Source: Sordaria brevicollis
Lineage: Eukaryota > Ascomycota > Sordariomycetes > Sordariales > Sordariaceae
Assembly: GCA_033439795.1 (NCBI GenBank)
Contig: JAUTDP010000006.1
Coordinates: 186,001-250,000 of the forward strand
Length of the DNA: 64,000 bases
Direction of reading: 5' to 3'
Shown here: one piece after another, positions 32,328-45,700 of the stretch
Layout: every line of letters begins with the position of its first letter
Position numbering within the stretch: position 1 is the first letter of the stretch
Program-made: the position numbers and the translations under genes
Notes under the pieces: generated by a model
The model's input: the letters and a program-made list of their open reading frames with translations, nothing else
Told to the model about the DNA's origin: nothing
Databases searched by the model: none

Positions 32328-35070
32328 CTAAATCATATCATAATCCGAATCCGCCCCCACTGTCGAGCTTCCATCGTCCGAACAATCACCCAGATCTCTC
32401 AACCCACCATCTTCATCTTCTATCATGAAGTCATCTGTATCCAAATACGCATTGGTAGTATTTCCCCCTTCTCCTCCAGCTGCTGCTGTTGCACCCCCTT
32501 GCCTAGACGACGAAGCATCGCCGTTCCTACCACTTGTTGCGGCTGTCGCATTACCTACATACTTATCCACCGCCCTTCCTGCGGCCTGGTGCTCCGCCGG
32601 TTGCGTATACATAGCATCCGCATACTCGCCATCTTCTCTAGGATTTAAGGAGAAACTTTCCGACTCTGCTGATCTTTCAGAAGGGACGGTTACGACCCGA
32701 TGGCGATTCGGTCCACCAGGGCCTAGGTTAAGTTGTCCAAGCCAACTTCCAACACCACCCGTACTGCTTGCTGTCGCCGTCGTTGCCACACTCTGCTCGA
32801 CATCCATGCTGGGCACCGTAGCCGTTGTTGCCGTCTGCGCAGTGCGGGTACTGATGATTTCGAACCTGTCGAGATTATCGCCCAGCTCGGAAACGCCGTA
32901 GATGGAACCACCACCAAGTCTGTCATCGTCGTCCATGATTGTCGTGTCATCGCCATCACCATCAACGCGGGTTCCCGTACCCGTGGTCCGGGTGCCAGTG
33001 GTTGGAATGGTAAATCCCGTATGATACGCCGGTCCGGGCTCGCTTGGTCCCATTTCTGCTGGAGGAACTGCATCCTGAAAGACACCGCCCGTTCCGTCGT
33101 CGCAGCCGCCGGCCCACATGGGCAAAAAGTTCATTTCTTTGGAGTTCAAGCTTGGGAGAAGTAAGTGGTCGGAGAGAAAAAATTGGAACGGTTCGTTTTC
33201 GCTGGAGCTCCGGCATAAAACGCGCTCACATAGGGTGGTGGCGGCCGCAAAGACTTCAATTTCGAATTGGTGAAGGTTGAACACATCGTACAATTTGGAG
33301 TGATGCTTGAGGTTATACTTGGATATGTCTCCGGCAATATCCACTTGGGTATTAGATGTGGAGAGACCGCTAGCGTTCCAGAAGAAGACATATCTCTGAA
33401 CGTACTTCTTCATTGTTTGGCCGTTGTATGTAGAAAGAACAAGGGGGCCATTTCCGAACGAGCCCAAACACTTGTTGTAAAGGGTATCCCAGAAGAGCGG
33501 GGTGAGGGCGCGCTGGGCGTAGGCAAGGTTTTCGTACAGGTAGTTGAGAGAGTCTCGTTCGTGTTTGTATAGGTAATGGTCACGTTGGGCTGAGATGAGG
33601 GTGGCGAGGCGGCCGGCCGGGGCATGTGCATGGAGAACCTCTGTGATGAGGTTATGGAAGCCACCGACAAGGGCTTGAAGGAGATTTGCATGGGCGGTTT
33701 TGAGTTCGTCACTTCCTTGCTCTTGAATGACTGATCCCTGTTTTTTCAAGAGGTCCCATTCCCCGAGACCGGTTCCGATACGGTCGAATACGGTGTCGGA
33801 GCGGAGCATATCGAACTCGCCAGTGATCCGTTCCACAAAGGTACGACTTGCATATTCGATAGGGTCAGATGGCAAGTCTCCGTAGTCGTCTCTTCTTCGT
33901 TGGGCCCAGGTAAGGGCTGGACGTCTTGGCGAGGGTTCGGGTGCCGCATAGTCGACGGCTAGTTCACTCACGAGGATCCTGAAGGCGGCAGTGAGTACAC
34001 TGGGAATTTTAAGAGCGAGGGCGAGCTGGAAGGCTCTCTCGGGGCAGATTTCGACGAATTTGGTGTTGGGAGGAGCGATCAGCCACTGCGTCACTGGATC
34101 AACCTAGACATTGGCGAGTTAGTATGAATCAATCCTATCAGAATGCGGCAGATTGAACTTTATGAGGACCACTCACGACTACTTGGGGTATCTCCAGGTG
34201 TATCGCCACCTGCGCCACCGTCCACATGCGTGCAGCTGAGTTGAGAAGAAGACCGTTTCCGTTGACAGCATGAAGCACCCTCATGATAGCAGCCCGGTGT
34301 CGAATTCCGCAGTAGTCTGGGATCTTCCGGAACGAGGGAAAATATTTGGGAAACTTATCGAGCACCTCTGGCGATTCGTCCACGATGCCAGGGACTTCCT
34401 TCGGTTTCCATTCGGATCTGTCCATAGTACCTGCAAAGTGAATAATCAGATTCTGACCTGTATGTAACATGTGAGGGGGCTTGGACTTACAAAACCCCAG
34501 TATACTATTGCACGCATCGTCATGGCCAAGGGTAAGCATGGCACTTACCGACCTGCTAGCAAGAGGTCTTGCATCCCAGACACCCAGATGACCAGTCGCC
34601 AGAATTTCCTCTGGGCAATAATGCCCGGCCAAAAACCATAGTTTGACCGTCTTTGGGAGCCAAAGGGCAGCAGTGAGATCGGCCAGCTCTGCGCCTTCCA
34701 CTGGAGGGGTGAAGTCGAACAGATATTCAACACCAAGAGGCAACGTCTCCATTCCTAGCCGGCGGCGTGTGCGTTCCTGACGTTTGGGATCGAGCATTGT
34801 ATTGATTTTGCTTGAACCGAGACTGACAAGTGTTGAGAGGTTCATTCTGAGCCATAACTTCGGCCAAGGACTCTTATTGCAAGCAAGAGCGTCGGCATTC
34901 TTTGGAAAGGTAACGACCGTAAGAACATCACCCTCTCCTTCGTCTGGTGTTCTGCTCATGAGGAGATTCAATTCGTTGAAATGTTGATTAATGGCGTTTT
35001 CGACGGACAACTCGAGGGGAGAGGGGGATGAAGGCCGTTCAACGGCGGCGGGTTCTGGTTCCCACTCCAT
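32328..35070 (-). CDS. Conserved-looking fungal protein of unknown function, 869 residues
   Basis: Three exons: 35,070-34,491, 34,430-34,177 and 34,103-32,328. Intron 1 (34,431-34,490) is GTAAGT...GCAG, 60 nt and stop-free, so retention would add 20 residues. Intron 2 (34,104-34,176) is GTGAGT...CTAG. The first 400 residues look globular (for example LPLGVEYLFDFTPPVEGAEL and LPKTVKLWFLAGHYCPEEIL), and a helical middle follows (residues 330-560). The last 250 residues are low-complexity, rich in Gly, Thr, Ser and Asp, and end in an acidic tail (DLGDCSDDGSSTVGADSDYD). No catalytic motif, membrane segment or named domain is recognised. The acidic tail and disordered region would suit a regulatory or scaffold protein, but that is only a guess. 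Confidence 0.8.
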
Positions 35071-37535
35071 GATGTCGGCTTGACGGCGGACCGAGTGAGG
35101 GCCGAATGAGGTCGGTAAAAGATACTAAGACGCCGAAGAACAAGGCACTGTGGGATCTTGGGTAAGCCGTGGGATTAGGTCGCAGTCGAGAAAGATCAGA
35201 GGAGGTAAAGTCGAGGTATGTGGAAGATAGATGATGCGGTAGTTATGTAGTTGTAGCTAGGTGAACCTCAGCACAGAAAAGTGATGGCGATCTGCGTGAT
35301 AAAATAAGTGGTTCAAAAGAGATTCAAGACCAAATCAGTTGGTCTTCAAGGCTTCGACACGAACAAGCTTAACGATGGAAGAGTTGACAACAAAGATGGA
35401 TGGAAAGATGAGATAGGCAGCTGCCTGCGGGGTTGTCTTGCACAGCAGCGAGTGACAGGGACAGCTTAAACCGATGAACCGAATCTAAGCCACAAAGCGC
35501 TGACGGTACGGTACCAGAGAAGAGGGACAGAACAAATTGGTGAAACCACGGAGAGCTTGGGGCGTACGAGGCAATCAGCAATCGATTCTCCTCCAATTGA
35601 TGGGTAGGTCAGGTTGGCAATTGGCGATTGTGCTGAGTTGTCCGCAAGAGGCCCCGTTGCCTGCTGCGGAAAATAGAGTACGGTCAGCTTTGATTCATAC
35701 AATGGGAGATTCTCACTGGCTGCCTGGTGTTGCTTGCATAAAGGCAGACAACGAGCCAGGCCTTGTTGCTGGTGTGGAGGGGTACCTACTATGCTAGGCA
35801 GCCATGGAATCAAAGGGAGGGATGGATTGATGAAACCAAACATATTCCAGGAGCATACCGATGTGGGGATCAACGTCTGTATTTGAAGTGTTGGAAGAAA
35901 CACGCGGCCATCAGAGAAATCCACGTCAGACGGGCTGACTGGAGGCATACAATACAGACTGGACATCGTCTCTGGCCTCTCCTGCCACTCTGCCAGGCCT
36001 ACCAGCCTAGGTAATCACCATGGGTTCTTCCGCGGCTGTGTCAGAGCTTCAATAACGGCAGTCGTGCCCAAGGCCAACACGACGGAGTGCATCTTTAGTG
36101 CGATGCCAAAGTGTTGATTGGCGAGTAAAAGATTCATGACCCCAACGACAACCTCTTCATTGTTCTTGAAAGATATTGAGGAAGAAGAGTCGCATCAATG
36201 TTGGAGATGGAACGGAAGAGCGCCTACAAGCGCTAGATAGCTTATCTTATCAGTCAATAAAGAGCAACCCCCTGGGGTGAACACAGCAAGACAACGAACC
36301 CACCCCCGGCATTCATCAACTGCAGCCCTATTGTACATCTTGAGCTTATTTTCAGATGCATGGTTATACAATTAAATGTATCAAAATCCATCCTGCCATC
36401 TCAAAGCACTTCGGCATCTGCTATGCGGCTCATCTCTGTCAGGACGAACTTCCGAATGCCTGGGCCAAGCAGCAAGCAGGTCCCGGAGAAACACCCCGCA
36501 CTTTTTCGCCGGCCTTAGCTCCTTCCTGTGCTTCCCTAGCTCCAAATCTTTACCCCAACCTTCCAGGCGTCTCACTCTCAGACCCTTCAAACCGATGATG
36601 ACCAGGGGCCTCGGTGTGATCAGCCGATCTTGCAGACGTGTTCTCGAGGCAAGAGTCTAGGCCTCAACTCTATCTGCGACAACATTTTCTGCCATTATTC
36701 TCTCGAATTGCACAATCACCAACGATGAGCTAACCGGAATTCCGATGATTGATGAGAACCGGGCCCAAATGTCTAATCTACTGCATCATGTCTGTCGGGG
36801 TAGGTGTGTCGCGTGCCCATTGCACACATACACACACTCTCCCTCCCCGCCTCCCCGCGCATAGGAAATATGCGGACCATTAAGATCCCGGCCCGCTGCC
36901 GACCCGGTCAAAGCACATATATGTAGGTAGGTATGGTCCGCAGACGTCAGTCCATTATCGGTTCATCGTATGAGATCGCGAATCTCCGATGTTCTTCAAA
37001 GAAGCATTGATAAGGGGAGGCGACACAATGATGGTTCGAGAAACCTTTATATACAACTACATTTAAAGAGCTCGGAAACCAACCAACCCATCTTGCACTC
37101 GAATATAACCCGGCAAGATATTTCGAACCTGAGACCTGCTAGTCAAACTATCCATCACCAGGCTCCTCTCTTCCCCAGACCTAAAACCTAAGACATCACT
37201 AAACTACCGCGGACGCCACTGGGTCTAGATAAAACCATTTGTTTACATTTTTCAAACTATTGGATATCTCACCGCCTGCCTAGACTGCTAGTCTTCTTTG
37301 CCTTTCTCTCCACATTTCATCACTTTGTTTTCGTCCCTTGTCTTTGGGCCCGCCTCACGATAGCCAATCTGTCAGTCAAACTATAAAAGCAAACCTCGGC
37401 CTCTTTTCTGGCGCTCGGTCACGACACCTTCCCTTCTTCCCGTTCTTGAAAACCAAGCTCAGACAAATCGGTGATCACATACAGCACAGACAAACTCAAG
37501 CAAAACAAAATAAAACAAAACAAAACAAAACAAAC
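35071..37535. other. Large intergenic region, divergent promoters
   Basis: About 2.5 kb between head-to-head genes. Short frames here (such as 35,466-35,966 minus) lack coding bias. A (CA)n-like patch (CACACATACACACAC) is near 36,825. A TATAAA box at 37,382 and a CAAAA/TAAAA-repeat leader at 37,498-37,534 serve the small gene at 37,536. No other gene is seen. Confidence 0.5.
37382..37387 (+). promoter_or_regulatory. TATA box of the 80-residue protein gene
   Basis: TATAAA lies about 150 bases before the ATG at 37,536, followed by a pyrimidine-rich and then A-rich leader. Confidence 0.5.
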
Positions 37536-37937
37536 ATGTTTCCCACTCCCGCTTCTCGCATCGCCGTCAGCAGCGGCGGCGTTCCCTCCGGCGCCTCTTC
37601 CTCACCACGCCTGTTTTCGTGAGTTCACCCCTCCTACATCACAAACAGAAACTACAGTTTCCTTAACTATTTTGCCTATTCTTTTTCGCCTGTGTTGTTC
37701 ATACAATGCCACCCAAATTTACTTTTCTCGGTGTCATCTTTCAATGCCCACACACCTATAACTTACATATACCACAGCCGTCACCCCCGCCTAACCCTCT
37801 TCACTCTCTCACTCGTCGGCCTCGGCGCCACCTTCAAATACGTTTCGACCACCATCCGCAACAACGAGCTGGCACAAAAGAGCTCGCCTGGCTCGCGGTT
37901 TTATGTGAGCGTTGATAGGAGTGGTGGTGGTATTTAG
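37536..37937 (+). CDS. Small single-helix membrane protein, 80 residues
   Basis: Two exons, 37,536-37,618 and 37,778-37,937, joined across a 159-nt intron (GTGAGT...ACAG). The N-terminus is Ser/Arg-rich without acidic residues (MFPTPASRIAVSSGG), like a mitochondrial presequence. One hydrophobic helix follows (LTLFTLSLVGLGATFKYV), then a polar tail ending FYVSVDRSGGGI. Splicing fuses two frames of matching character, which supports the model. The layout is that of small inner-membrane proteins such as assembly factors or accessory respiratory subunits. The family is not identified. Confidence 0.65.
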
Positions 37938-38758
37938 AAAGTTTGTGTGGTTTCTCTGGAAGTTTGAGAGGCAGAGAGATTTTGGTTGAGCCGAAAGGAG
38001 ACGACTTGTGTGTTGAGGGAGTTTTTGAGTAAGCAAATGGGGCTTTTGGGTACGAGTTGGTTGTGACCGATAGGGCAGAGGGCGAAGCAGGGAATGGAGA
38101 GGAAGTGGGCGTTGTCAAGGAGAAGTTTGTCGGGTGGGAGGAGTTATGCTATGATTTCTGTGAACGAATGATGAATGATGAAACGACTTGAATGAGATTT
38201 TAGATGTGTGGAAAATGATGGCTGTATGCAATGGTACTGATCATGGCAGGGGATTGGGTATTCAAAGTCTGAACGATGAGACTGCACGATAAGAGAAGCA
38301 ACATGTTCATCCTGTATCTGTACCACTTCATTTTTGCAACGACAAGAATGATCCGAGAGGACGGTCAGGACATCAATTGTCAGTTGTTAGGCTCAAAGCA
38401 TCAAGAGCGTGAGAAGTCAACGATATTTAAATTCGCACACTCATACAGAAGATGCTAAGCAGGTCCTAGCCGTGATATGATAAACGATCAATATGCCACT
38501 TCAAAGTGATGATCAATCTCAACGCCAACCCAATGCAGCGACTACCTTAAAAACAGCAATGCCTAGGTAGTAAAATATGCCAGCCCATCGAAAGCAAAAA
38601 TGACCCAATGTAAGAGGGAAGAGACGAAACAGATGAGTTCCCAAAACTCAAGAATATGCATATGCAATAATGCAAATAATGCAAAGGATATCGATCACTC
38701 CCATTCCCCCCTTCCCTTAATCCATGCCACCTTTCCTTTTCTGAATTCCAACGCGCAT
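37938..38758. other. Convergent 3' intergenic region
   Basis: About 820 bases between the small gene and the channel gene, AT-richer, with no supported coding sequence. It presumably holds both 3' UTRs. Confidence 0.5.
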
Positions 38759-38790
38759 TCAGAGAAAATTTCCACCCCTGATAAACTCCG

Positions 38791-38824
<34 letters not shown>

Positions 38825-41800
38825 GTGGCGCTCATCCAGCGAGCTACCACCACCATTAGCACCAGCATGATCACCACGACCATGGTGATGATCGTCTTCC
38901 TCTGCATGAGGTGACCCCATAACAGCCTTTCCTTTTCCTTTGCTCTTCCGATTATGCCTCGGCTCAAATATCATGTCGCTATTCACCTCGCTTCTCGAGT
39001 AGTTGCTGGAATCTTCCTCGTTTTCTTCCCTCGAGTTCCTCCTCCGGACCGTTTCCTGCCCTATCAGAGTCGGCATGCGAGTGGCAGTTTCTAACCTCCT
39101 GACCGACCTCCGTAAACCCCGACTTGCCATATCCTTGTTTGTTGAGCCAGCCGAGCCAGCCGAGCTGGACAACCTGGACGTTCTTCTCTCCTCTCCTGAT
39201 CCTCTCCTTCCAGGAGTGCCGTACCGCTGCTGTTGTTGTATAGCTTTCTTAGCCAAATAGCTACCGCTACTCGCACCTTCGTCTGCGGAATTTCCAGCTG
39301 TGCTGGTTGCCGTGCTCCTCATGACTCGCATCTCGCGCACCACGTCGCCGAGACTATCCTGCAGAGTCTTCATCTTTGCCAGCATCAGCTTGTTCATTCG
39401 GTTGCTGTCTTGCTCTTGCTGAGAGCTCTTCTCGAGCATCGCCGTTGCCAGCGAACTGAAATACGAAATCATGCCATTGCCCGCTTCAGAATCGGATTCC
39501 AGGGCTGAGGGTTTAAATTGGGCGGAGGCGGGCAGCTCGGCTGATGACTGTCGTTGGGATGACGGGCTGTCACGGGTCCCGCTGCCGCTATCTGGGATGT
39601 CCAACGCCAGGGCCGAGTGGTTCGGAGCAGTGCGGATGGCTCGTGGTGACATTACCATGCTTTGTGGGCGCGATGATGCCAAGTACATGGAGCGACGCGG
39701 AGAGCGAAGGCCGGTGCCTGGACCTACTACCATTCCTTCGGGTATGGCATTTCGCGTGCTATGGGCTCGAGACCGGGACGGAAGCGACGGGTCCATCGAT
39801 GCGGATGAGGAGCTCTCGGGTGGCCGGTCCTGCGCAGGAGCAAATATCATCGTGTTGTTCGACATGGTACGGTTGTGCATCGGCACTCGTCGCCAAGTTC
39901 CAGGACGTGGCGAGATTGGCGTTCTCTGTACTGATGTAAGTCCAGAATTGAAGCGTGATGGAACTGAAGTTGTGAAGTAATCCTCCTCTGTCTCCGTTGA
40001 CTGGTCTTGATCCATATAGTGTCGTACCTGCTCGGTGTCATGAGTCGCGTTGTCCTCCTCATACTCATCATTCGTAACCAGTTCGTCGTCCCCGTTTTCT
40101 GCATCCGTGTTGTCTTTCACCTCGTTCGCAAAGTCCCGTCGAACAGTCCCATTGTTAAAATAGTCAGGGGCCGCCGGAAAAGTCGCGTTCGATACCATGT
40201 CAGCGGGATCGCTTGCTGCTGATCTTGTGTCTTGATAGATTCCCGAAAATCTCTTCGGCCTCTCTCTCACCATGCTCAGCCTCCTCTGCCAATCCTGTGC
40301 CGGTCTGTTGTCAGCTGTGCCGTAATGGTGAGGAGAAGCGAAATTCCCATCTTGTTGGTCCATCCACGTCCGGATGGCATTTTGTGTCTTCCTGCGTTCG
40401 TTGCGTCTTTGACTCCGTATGGTTGCAAAATCAGGAGCACGTCGGAACACCTCTTCCAAGGCGCGATCCTTCTGATAACCCACCAACGATTCTTCACGGA
40501 TTCGAAGGCTGGGGCTAAAGAGTGCTGTCCTGCTTGCGGGGTCTACAATGGAAACCGCCCTGTGACGGCCGCGGCCTGGATTTTCAACCAAGTCCGTCGG
40601 CTCGTACATAGAGGGCGCCAAGATGAACCTTTCATAGATGAAAATGATCAGTAACAAGGGAAAATGAGTTGCTTTGATGACGGTGCGGTTCAGCCAGACG
40701 AACTGCCTCATGGGCATGATAAACCTTAGCGGGGTCAGTGCCCATGCGAGAATGTTGACTGGGGCGACGTATGAAAAGAGCGAGTCGTTCTTGACCATGG
40801 AAATTGTATTGATAGCAAAGAGAAACCTGTAGAGATTAGCAAGGACGCCGGGGAGATCAAAAACAGCGACAGCCACTCACTGGTGTTCCTGCTTTGCGTT
40901 TGACGCAATAGCCATGAAAGAGTTGGTGAGCACAGTCACAAGCAGTGTCCTAAAAAGGGCGAGAAAGTCAGCTATTGCGCGCTTTGGAGGATTAATTATC
41001 TCAACTTACACAATCACGAAGTGGCAGATGATGAGAAACAAGCCAAGTAACGTTTTCCCCATCCAGTTGTGATCTGGCCATACATCCCAGGCAGCTGGAC
41101 TATAGCCCACGAGCATCTGGAACATGCTGTATGCCACTACACTCGGATCGTTCGTGCTCTTGGAAATGAAGAACACCGAGAAGCCGCAGCAGACCACGAT
41201 GACCAAGACGAAAACCGCAACCAGGTCAACAGCCATGAGTCGGAAGGCTATGAGTAACTGCGAGAAGTACTGGTAGTGGTCCAAGATGCTGAAAATTCTA
41301 GGAAGAAGAAGAATGGCGATGGCAGCGAGAACATCGTAGGCATTGTCGTTTAGCTTGTGCGGGTCGAGAAGGAATACGCCGTATATACGCATGCAGTAAT
41401 AGATGATTAACAGCAAAAGGATGCCCAAGTCGAAAATGTTCCAGAAGCTCATAATGTAGAGAGAGAATCCGTGCTCGTTGAAGCCGACAATCTCATCGAG
41501 CATAAACCCGGCACTCCAAAACCAAAAGATCAACTCGAGTGTAGTGATTGTGCTGGATCTCTCATTCAGAACGGCCAAGAAGAGGCAGAGAAGAATACCC
41601 AGTGAGCAGGTCGAGAGGAAGTGGCGATATCGCGGAACCCTCAACCGCGAGAGCTTGAAAATCGAGGCTTGACGAGGATCGTACAACGCAACGGATCTTC
41701 GTCCTAGCGCTCCTGATTGGCTCCTGAGACGCTCCTCCTTGCCTTGCTGGCTACCAAGAAGCGGTGTTCGTACGGTACTTTGGCGACGAGACTGGGCTGA

Positions 41801-42720
41801 AGATAAGTCGGTAGCTATTGATGTTCGCCGATGTAGCTGATCTGCAGCAGAGTAGAAGCTGATGGCGCCGTTCCATATGGCCTCGAGTTGCTGTACGACC
41901 AAGGGATGAGACAGAAAGTGTTTTGCCGAAGCACGTATCGCGACTTCGAGAGTTGACGTTCTCATGGCGGCCGGCTTCTCTCTATTGTTCGAATTGGCTG
42001 GCGTATGCATCCCCGAGACTCCTTGGAGAGGATAGAAGTCGTACGAAAGGGCATCGATAAGTTCTCGCGTCGAGTATTCCTTGAGAAGCTTTATTGCTAG
42101 GAGCTCACAGACCTTGGCCCTTGTGCTGCTTGTACCCGTATTTGCCGGGTATATCTGGGACTCCTTTTCGAACTGAAGACAGTTCGCCATCAGGGCATAT
42201 AGAGTGCCCCTTGAGAAGTGCTGGGATCGGATCTGTTGTTGCATGGGCTTCACCAGGAACTGAAATACCTGCGGAGACCTCAACTGCTCCCAGGTCAAGG
42301 TCGTATCTGTTCTTGCCTGGACAATGATGCGGATAGCATGCGTCATGCTATAAATCGGCAGAGAGTCTAACAATATGTACGGTGTTAGTCTTGACACATA
42401 TTCTTTGATGTATATGCAGGCACGGAAGGTATCGTACCAAGGTGCCCAGCAGAGAAAAGTGGCAGGACACCAATTGCCTGGTTCAAACCATCTTCATCCT
42501 CATTGCCTCTGTTGGAAGCGTTCCGGCGTGGTTGCCTTGCATCGTCGGACTCGTCGTCGTCATCGTCGGCCTCGGTGAAGTCGGCCGTCGCGTGTCGATG
42601 CCGGGTATAACTGCGGACCGAAGCAGGACGTAGTAGAGGTTCCGAGTTTCTCTCTAGTACATCGCCGTCGTCTGGGTTGCGCGAAGCACCCTTGAAGGGT
42701 CGCATCAAGGTGGACAGCAT
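38759..42720 (-). CDS. yvc1: YVC1-type TRP calcium channel (vacuolar)
   Basis: Four exons: 42,720-42,438, 42,366-41,010, 40,949-40,881 and 40,826-38,759, giving 1,258 residues. Introns are GTACGA...TTAG (71 nt), GTAAGT...TTAG (60) and GTGAGT...ACAG (54). The start is the first ATG; the frame above it has none. The cytosolic N-terminus has the conserved LPIYSMTHAIRIIVQARTDT and LAIKLLKEYSTRELIDALSYD blocks. Six membrane helices follow, including GILLCLFLAVL, IFDLGILLLLIIYY, LVAVFVLVIVVCCGFSVFF and, after a pore region (FQMLVGYSPAAW), LGLFLIICHFVIV. A tail of about 690 residues is disordered and ends with Gln10 from a CTG/CAG tract. The homolog in yeast releases vacuolar Ca2+. The long tail is far longer than in yeast YVC1 and is typical of filamentous fungi. 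Confidence 0.93.
38792..38821. repeat. (CTG)10 / (CAG)10 trinucleotide repeat, coding for Gln10
   Basis: Ten perfect CTG units on the plus strand read as ten CAG glutamine codons close to the C-terminus of the YVC1-type channel. Confidence 0.95.
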
Positions 42721-45700
42721 GCTTTCTCCTGGCCGCAACGGGTCTCGATGGCCCCCGACTCAAGTTGTTGTCGTCGTTTAAAGCGCCATGGACGCGGTCA
42801 GATTCGCAAAGACCGCGGGCCACTGGTGAGGTATAGTAAGGGGATGGAGGCGAGAAGGTTGGAGAAGAGGTTGTATGTTTGCGACTTGCGCGAGGGGCGA
42901 ACAAGACAAGGCAAGGAATAGAGACAAGGGGTTGGTAGTTGAGTGAGGCAGGGCTGGCAGGGGACCCGAACGTAGGTAGTTCCTGGTATGATGTTTGAGG
43001 CCGGCCGAGGCGACACCCTGGTTATACCGCAGTTGGAATAACAGCGGAAGAGGATGCGAAGCTGGGAAGAAATCCGGGGAGCCGGACTGGACGTAGAGAC
43101 TGGAGCAACCTCGAGATAAGTAGATCGGCACTCCGGGAGGCAGGGTGGTCCGGGGCCCTCGAGGATAGGCACGTCTGCTTGGTGGGCGACGGACAGGCGT
43201 CGATGATGGGATGAGGTGGTGCAGAAAAGAAATGGGCTCTGTACGCCGGTTACACGGCGGCGGCAACAGTCCAGAAGCCAACACGACGACGTCCACCTAA
43301 GAAAAAGAACAGGAAGACGACGGGAAGAAAGAGACGACAGAAGAGACTAAGAAACGAAGGGAAATGTCATCAGTCTAGTGGCACGTTGACAACTCCTGGA
43401 GTAAGGTAGGTGCGAGTTAGCTTCAGGTCGTCCCGTCGTTTCGTCTCAAGTGACAAGACAACTCTTAGAGGCCAAGCCCGTCCCGGTTTCCCCAATCCAG
43501 CAAAGTGGCAGGTACCGAGCATGTATTTTATTTTTGGGAGGCTCAGTAGGTGACTTTCAACCTTTCCTTTTCGTCCTGTCTCAAATTCAGTCAAGTTGGT
43601 TTCCACTCTTGCGCCCTCGACTATCGTGAGTGAGCCGTGACCATTCCTGTTCCTTGTATTGCACTATTAGGTCTCTTTCCCCTTTTTTTGCTCCGAGACC
43701 CGCGACAACACCATGGACGGGATACGGGTAGAGTCTTCGACATCGACAAGGGCTTGCTGCAAGACAAATGACGCGCGTGAAGCGCAACAGCACCTGACAC
43801 TGACAAGTAACCATCGCAGTGAGCTGTGAAAAGAGGGGAACAACCGTGAGATGTGTCGGAAGATGATGGAACCCAAACTCTCTAGTGTCAAACATGGGCT
43901 TCGTCTAACCATGAATGGATGATAAGAAAGGTGTGCGGAGTTTTGGGACTGAGGAAAATCCTGGGAATGCGGTGAGCAGCGAGATGGCAGAGCCCGCAGT
44001 GCAGTGGCCGCAGTGCAAGTGCAGTGCAGCACACAGAGAGTCTCTCGAGAAACATTGGGGCTGACTGGGGTCCCTTGCTTCCATCAGCACCTTCCCACGC
44101 ACATCTGGCCAATCAGGAAGGTCTGGACGACCATCTTACAGTACCATTGAGTGGTCCCCCAAGCCGCCCAGACCAAGTCTTGACGAATGGAACATCAAAG
44201 TTGCTGGGTTTCAAATCCCCCATCATTTCATGAGGTTTTGCAACTCTTCCTCCTCAAATTCGGCTGAGAGAGAGGAGGATGAGGAGGAGGCTCTCGTTGC
44301 TTTTGCCTTCCAGGCGGAAAGAAACCTCATCTCACATGAACCTTGAGGGTTTTGGCACGGATAGTATGATTCTCTTTTCTCACGGGCCCTCGCAATCCCC
44401 TTCTCGCTCCCTCCTCTCCATCTTCTCCCTCTCTCCTCGTCTAGCACCAGAGCCTCCCCCCCCAAGTTCTCAACGGAACGCGGCCGATTTCACATGGTCA
44501 ATCGATCGAATAGAGGCCACCCAGCAAGTGCTGCATTTGCCTCTTTTGTCTTTCCTTCGTGTGCACCTGGTACAAGCCCCCATTCCATACTCGACGAATC
44601 GTATCCAGAACATGGCCGGCGCCAAGCACAGCCTGCCGACGTACTGCGTCCATGGAGGCTGAGAAAAGTGCCTGTCAAGGCCTCGAGGGCGGTCAAGATG
44701 ATTCAAAGCCATGAGACAGAGACCCTCTCTCTTGCGTCTTGTGCGAGTTGTCTTACTTGTAGTCTTTGCATGGAATGTTCGCACACCTGCTGAGCTACTA
44801 TTATCACCGGGAAGCCCATCCGTTGAGACGGCCTGACAGTTGACGGTTGAGACCAGACTAGCGAATTCATGCCCGGACGTTCAAATACTCATGTATATCG
44901 TCTATAATATGTCGCCATCACGCAGGGTCTTGATGGTGACACATGACCAAAGATGCGTCCCGATGCGACGGCGATAGGAGACCGGTCGATGGTCGTCTCG
45001 CCAGTCCGGGTGGGTCCGTCGTCGATGCTGGATGGGTTGAGATGTGATGGAGGGTTGCAACAAGTCGTTCGATTCGGTCACAAGCCGCATCCACCACGAC
45101 GGGCACTTGCATCCTTTTAACGACTCATGCACACTGGTCGAGGCGACACGGCAAGCCCAAAACATTTCTTGCTTCACCATTTTCTCTCATCCAAAATTCT
45201 AAAACAATATTGATCTTTGGAACATTCTTCGAGGCATTCCATCATGCTTGGGAGTCAGATAAGTGTTTCCTGGCTGCAGGCTATTGATAACTTTCCTGGG
45301 GCACCCTACTTGCCCATTTCAATCCTCAGCTGTCCACAACCGTCTCAGCTACCCATCTCGAAGCAAATTCGGAGAAAGGTTTACGTTGGGCATGGGCAGA
45401 TATTGTTGCAACCGACATCGACGAGCCTGGGTACTTTGATACAGAACACACAACAGCTGTATTACCTGTGACACCCTCTACGAATCTCTGCGGCCAGCTG
45501 ACGATCTCGAGGCTGCAAACATCGCTGACGGTGGTGGTGCGGAACGCCTTGACAGCGGCGTCATCTCCCGTTATGGCTATTGCACCTGCTCGGTGCGATT
45601 GTTCTCCCTATCACACTGACCAAGGTTTGTCTGATTGCTGTACGACAGTCAGCTTAACTTATGGTCCAAGGAAATATCACTTCACCACGGCCATTGACTC

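Noticed and set aside
35466..35966. 166-codon minus frame in the 35-37.5 kb gap
   Set aside because: No recognised motif, poor codon use and no partner exons found.
44200..44225. T-arm-like GGGTTTCAAATCCCCC sequence suggesting another tRNA
   Set aside because: No acceptor, D or anticodon stem could be formed around it.
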